A stretch of 7,258 bases of DNA from an uncultured Coriobacteriales bacterium (GTDB taxonomy: Bacteria > Actinomycetota > Coriobacteriia > Coriobacteriales > UMGS124): positions 1 to 7,258 of the forward strand of contig CAIFEU010000049.1 of the NCBI GenBank assembly GCA_903789505.1, read 5' to 3'. The number at the start of each line of letters is the position of its first letter. The stretch's first letter is position 1. Positions 5,525 through 7,258 of this stretch are shown here, one piece after another. The position numbers and the translations under genes were made by a program. The notes beneath the pieces are model-generated. The model ran no database searches. It saw only the letters and a list, made by a program, of their open reading frames with translations, and was not told where the DNA came from.

Positions 5525-6348
5525 GGGAAGAGCGCCAGACGAGCGTGGCCGCGGGGTCCTCCGACGGTCGCGCGCAGGGTCGTCCGGAGGGTGCTGGCCG
5601 GTCGACGGGGCAGGGGCTGAGGCTGCGCATCGCCCACCTGTTCCCCGAGTTGCTCAACCTGTACGGCGACGGGGGCAACATCCTGACGCTCGTCAAGCGA
5701 TGCCAGTGGCGTGGGATAACCCCCGAGGTCATGGAGGTCAGCTATGGGGAGCGCCCGTCGTTTTCCGACGTCGACCTCGCGTTCATAGGCGGAGGGAGCG
5801 ATCGCGAGCAGGCGATCGTCTGCGAGCAGCTGCTCGCGGTGGGCGACGAGCTGCGCTCGTTCGTGGAGGACGACGGGGTGCTTCTGGCGGTGTGCGGGGG
5901 CTATCAGCTGCTCGGTCACAGCTACCTGATGGGAGACAGGAGGCTCGAGGGCCTCTCGCTGGTCGACCTCGACACCGACCGCGGCGACCCGCGGCTGATC
6001 GGCAACATCGAGATAGAATCTCGCATCCAGGACATGCCCATCGTGGGCTACGAGAACCATGGCGGGCGCACCACGCTCGGCCCGGGGGTTGAGCCCTTGG
6101 GCAGGGTCAGACATGGACACGGCAACGACGGTACCTCCGGCATGGAGGGCTGCCTGTACAGAAACGTCGTGGGGACCTACATCCACGGCCCCCTGCTCCC
6201 CAAGAACCCGGGCGTGGCGGACTGGCTCATCGGGCGCGCGCTGCGGCGCAGATACGGCAGGGCGGTCGAGCTCGCCCCGCTCGACGACGCGCAGGAGAGG
6301 GCGGCAAACGCCGTCATGTGCGCGCGCATGGACGCGGGGGAGAAGTAG
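5521..6348 (+). CDS. gatD: Lipid II isoglutaminyl synthase, glutamine amidotransferase subunit GatD
   Basis: The 275-residue product is a class I (triad) glutaminase that releases ammonia for MurT. Key features are the nucleophile elbow AVCGGYQLLG with Cys125, the catalytic His222 in GTYIHGPLLPKNP, and LIGNIEIES/VGYENHGG around residues 159-182, all typical of the GatD/CobB-CobQ-like group. R158 in DPRLIGN lies near the place of the glutamine-binding arginine of staphylococcal GatD. The frame is open far upstream inside murT, but ATG 5521, overlapping the murT stop as ATGA, is the expected coupled start. The first ~33 residues are a Gly/Arg/Ser-rich lead before LRLRIAHLFPELLNLYGDGGN; staphylococcal GatD starts near that point, so this end is an extension or the true start is internal. 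Downstream the radical SAM gene follows after 7 nt. Confidence 0.96.
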   Translation: MREERQTSVAAGSSDGRAQGRPEGAGRSTGQGLRLRIAHLFPELLNLYGDGGNILTLVKRCQWRGITPEVMEVSYGERPSFSDVDLAFIGGGSDREQAIVCEQLLAVGDELRSFVEDDGVLLAVCGGYQLLGHSYLMGDRRLEGLSLVDLDTDRGDPRLIGNIEIESRIQDMPIVGYENHGGRTTLGPGVEPLGRVRHGHGNDGTSGMEGCLYRNVVGTYIHGPLLPKNPGVADWLIGRALRRRYGRAVELAPLDDAQERAANAVMCARMDAGEK

Positions 6349-6355
6349 GCGCATC

Positions 6356-7258
6356 ATGGCATCCTTCGCCTCCGGACGACCCGAACTCGGAACGTCATCG
6401 GACAACCTTGCCGCGACCCCGGCAGGGACTACGCAGGTCTCCGCGCGCGAGGCGACTCCGCGCCCCCGCCCGTTCGACGGCCCGCGGGGGCGGGAGCCGT
6501 GCGGGCTGTGGCGATGGGAGTCGCCCTGCCAGCTCTGCCCGCGCCGCTGCGGCGCGCTGCGGGCCGACGGGGCGCGGGGCGCGTGCGGCGCAACGGGGGA
6601 GCTGCGGGTGGCGCGGGCGGCGCTGCACTTCTGGGAGGAGCCCCCAATCTCCGGCGAGAGCGGATCGGGCGCGATCTTCTTCTCCAACTGCCCCATGAGG
6701 TGCGGGTTCTGCCAGAACGGCACGATTTCCGCGGGCGGCTTCGGCCTGCCCATCGGCGTCGATCGGCTTGCCCAGATCATGCTCGAGCTGCGCGACCAGG
6801 GGGCGAACAACATCAACCTGGTCACGGCGACCCATTACGCACCGCAGGTCATCGATGCGGTCATGCTCGCGCGCGACAGGGGGATGGGACTCCCGGTGGT
6901 CTACAACACCTCCGCCTACGAGCGCCCTGAGGTCGTGGACGCCCTCGCGGGTGTGGTGGATGTGTGGCTGCCCGACTGCAAGTACGCGTCCCCCGGGCTT
7001 GCCGGCGAGCTGTCGCACGCGGCGGACTACCCGAGCGTCGCCCTTGACGCCATCGGGCGCATGGTCGCGGCCACGAAGGATCGCGGCGGCAGGCTCGTTG
7101 GCGGCGAGCAGGGCATCATGCGACGCGGCGTAATCGTGCGTCACCTGGTGCTTCCGGGCCACGCGGACGACTCGATGCGCGTGCTGCGCGAGCTGTGGGA
7201 CCGGTTCGGGAACGACATCGACGTCTCGGTCATGAACCAGTACACGCCAATCGTCGGG
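6356..7258 (+). CDS. Radical SAM protein, PflX-like (COG1313 type), 3' end outside window
   Basis: The open frame gives 301 residues and is still open at the right edge. The radical SAM signature CPMRCGFC (C112, C116, C119) binds the [4Fe-4S] cluster that cleaves S-adenosylmethionine. Ahead of it is a cysteine-rich block, CQLCPRRCG (C58, C61, C65) and GACG (C77), typical of the PflX/AmmeMemoRadiSam-like groups. Later blocks LVTATHYAPQV, VVYNTSAYERPE, VDVWLPDCKYASP, RRGVIVRHLVLPGH and MNQYTP match the uncharacterised PflX-like group named after pyruvate formate-lyase activases. Its substrate is not established. ATG 6356 is the only sensible start, 7 nt after gatD; its Shine-Dalgarno is poor (GGGGGAG at 6336-6342, 13 nt away), suggesting coupling. 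Residues 1-48 are a low-complexity leader encoded over a strong hairpin (6461-6492). Confidence 0.9.
   Translation, partial: MASFASGRPELGTSSDNLAATPAGTTQVSAREATPRPRPFDGPRGREPCGLWRWESPCQLCPRRCGALRADGARGACGATGELRVARAALHFWEEPPISGESGSGAIFFSNCPMRCGFCQNGTISAGGFGLPIGVDRLAQIMLELRDQGANNINLVTATHYAPQVIDAVMLARDRGMGLPVVYNTSAYERPEVVDALAGVVDVWLPDCKYASPGLAGELSHAADYPSVALDAIGRMVAATKDRGGRLVGGEQGIMRRGVIVRHLVLPGHADDSMRVLRELWDRFGNDIDVSVMNQYTPIVG
6461..6492 (+). repeat. Strong hairpin inside the 5' part of the radical SAM gene
   Basis: CGCCCCCGC (6461-6469) is the exact reverse complement of GCGGGGGCG (6484-6492). Inside it CCGT (6470-6473) pairs with ACGG (6477-6480), leaving a 3-nt TCG loop and a CCC bulge. This gives 13 Watson-Crick pairs, nearly all G-C. 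It covers codons 36-46, which encode a Pro/Arg/Gly linker ahead of the cysteine block. It may slow or tune translation, or arise from biased codon choice. Confidence 0.45.

Noticed and set aside
5467..6825. Minus-strand open frame of 452 codons opposite gatD and the radical SAM gene
   Set aside because: It spans two well-identified plus-strand genes, has a low-complexity Arg/Pro/Ala-rich translation and no recognisable domain.
1..7258. Mobile element, CRISPR array or phage genes
   Set aside because: No direct repeat arrays, transposase or integrase motifs or terminal inverted repeats were seen; all identified genes are chromosomal housekeeping or envelope functions.

Overview
This window is a GC-rich, almost entirely plus-strand stretch of a Gram-positive bacterial chromosome. 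The gene set is Lgt, YebC, an AmaP-like membrane anchor, an Asp23/Gls24 protein, MurT and GatD, then a PflX-like radical SAM protein. Together with the strong G/C third-position bias, it fits a high-GC actinobacterium, most plausibly a coriobacterium (Olsenella/Atopobium/Collinsella type). That placement is an inference from protein style and gene content, and the genus is not proven. Nothing points to a phage, IS element, CRISPR array or tRNA/rRNA gene.

Layout: positions 1-390 hold the 3' end of lgt (lipoprotein diacylglyceryl transferase). Positions 391-618 are a locally A+T-richer spacer with three inverted repeats and a candidate -10 box. yebC runs 619-1383 and ends in a near-perfect GC-rich hairpin at 1439-1469. 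After a second spacer, with a candidate promoter and a leader that can fold onto the ribosome-binding site, comes an AmaP-like gene (1656-3284). It has two membrane segments, a short folded domain and an unusually long, low-complexity, mostly acidic tail. An Asp23/Gls24 gene follows (3361-4068), then a possible 33-codon ORF (4074-4175). murT (4172-5524) and gatD (5521-6348) come next, and a radical SAM gene begins at 6356 and runs off the window.

How the genes fit together: from asp23 onward the genes are tightly packed. There are ATGA overlaps at ORF33/murT and murT/gatD, and 7 nt between gatD and the radical SAM gene, so one transcript is likely. The theme is the cell envelope. Lgt lipidates lipoproteins, AmaP/Asp23 form a membrane-attached envelope-stress module, and MurT/GatD amidate the D-Glu of lipid II. 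YebC is a translation factor. The radical SAM protein has no settled function and is the least understood member.

The points most worth a second look are the AmaP tail with its basic islands, the RBS-sequestering fold before amaP, the coding-like mini-ORF that exactly bridges asp23 and murT, and the uncharacterised radical SAM protein in a peptidoglycan-amidation operon. The sequence gives no clear evidence of a wholly new system.
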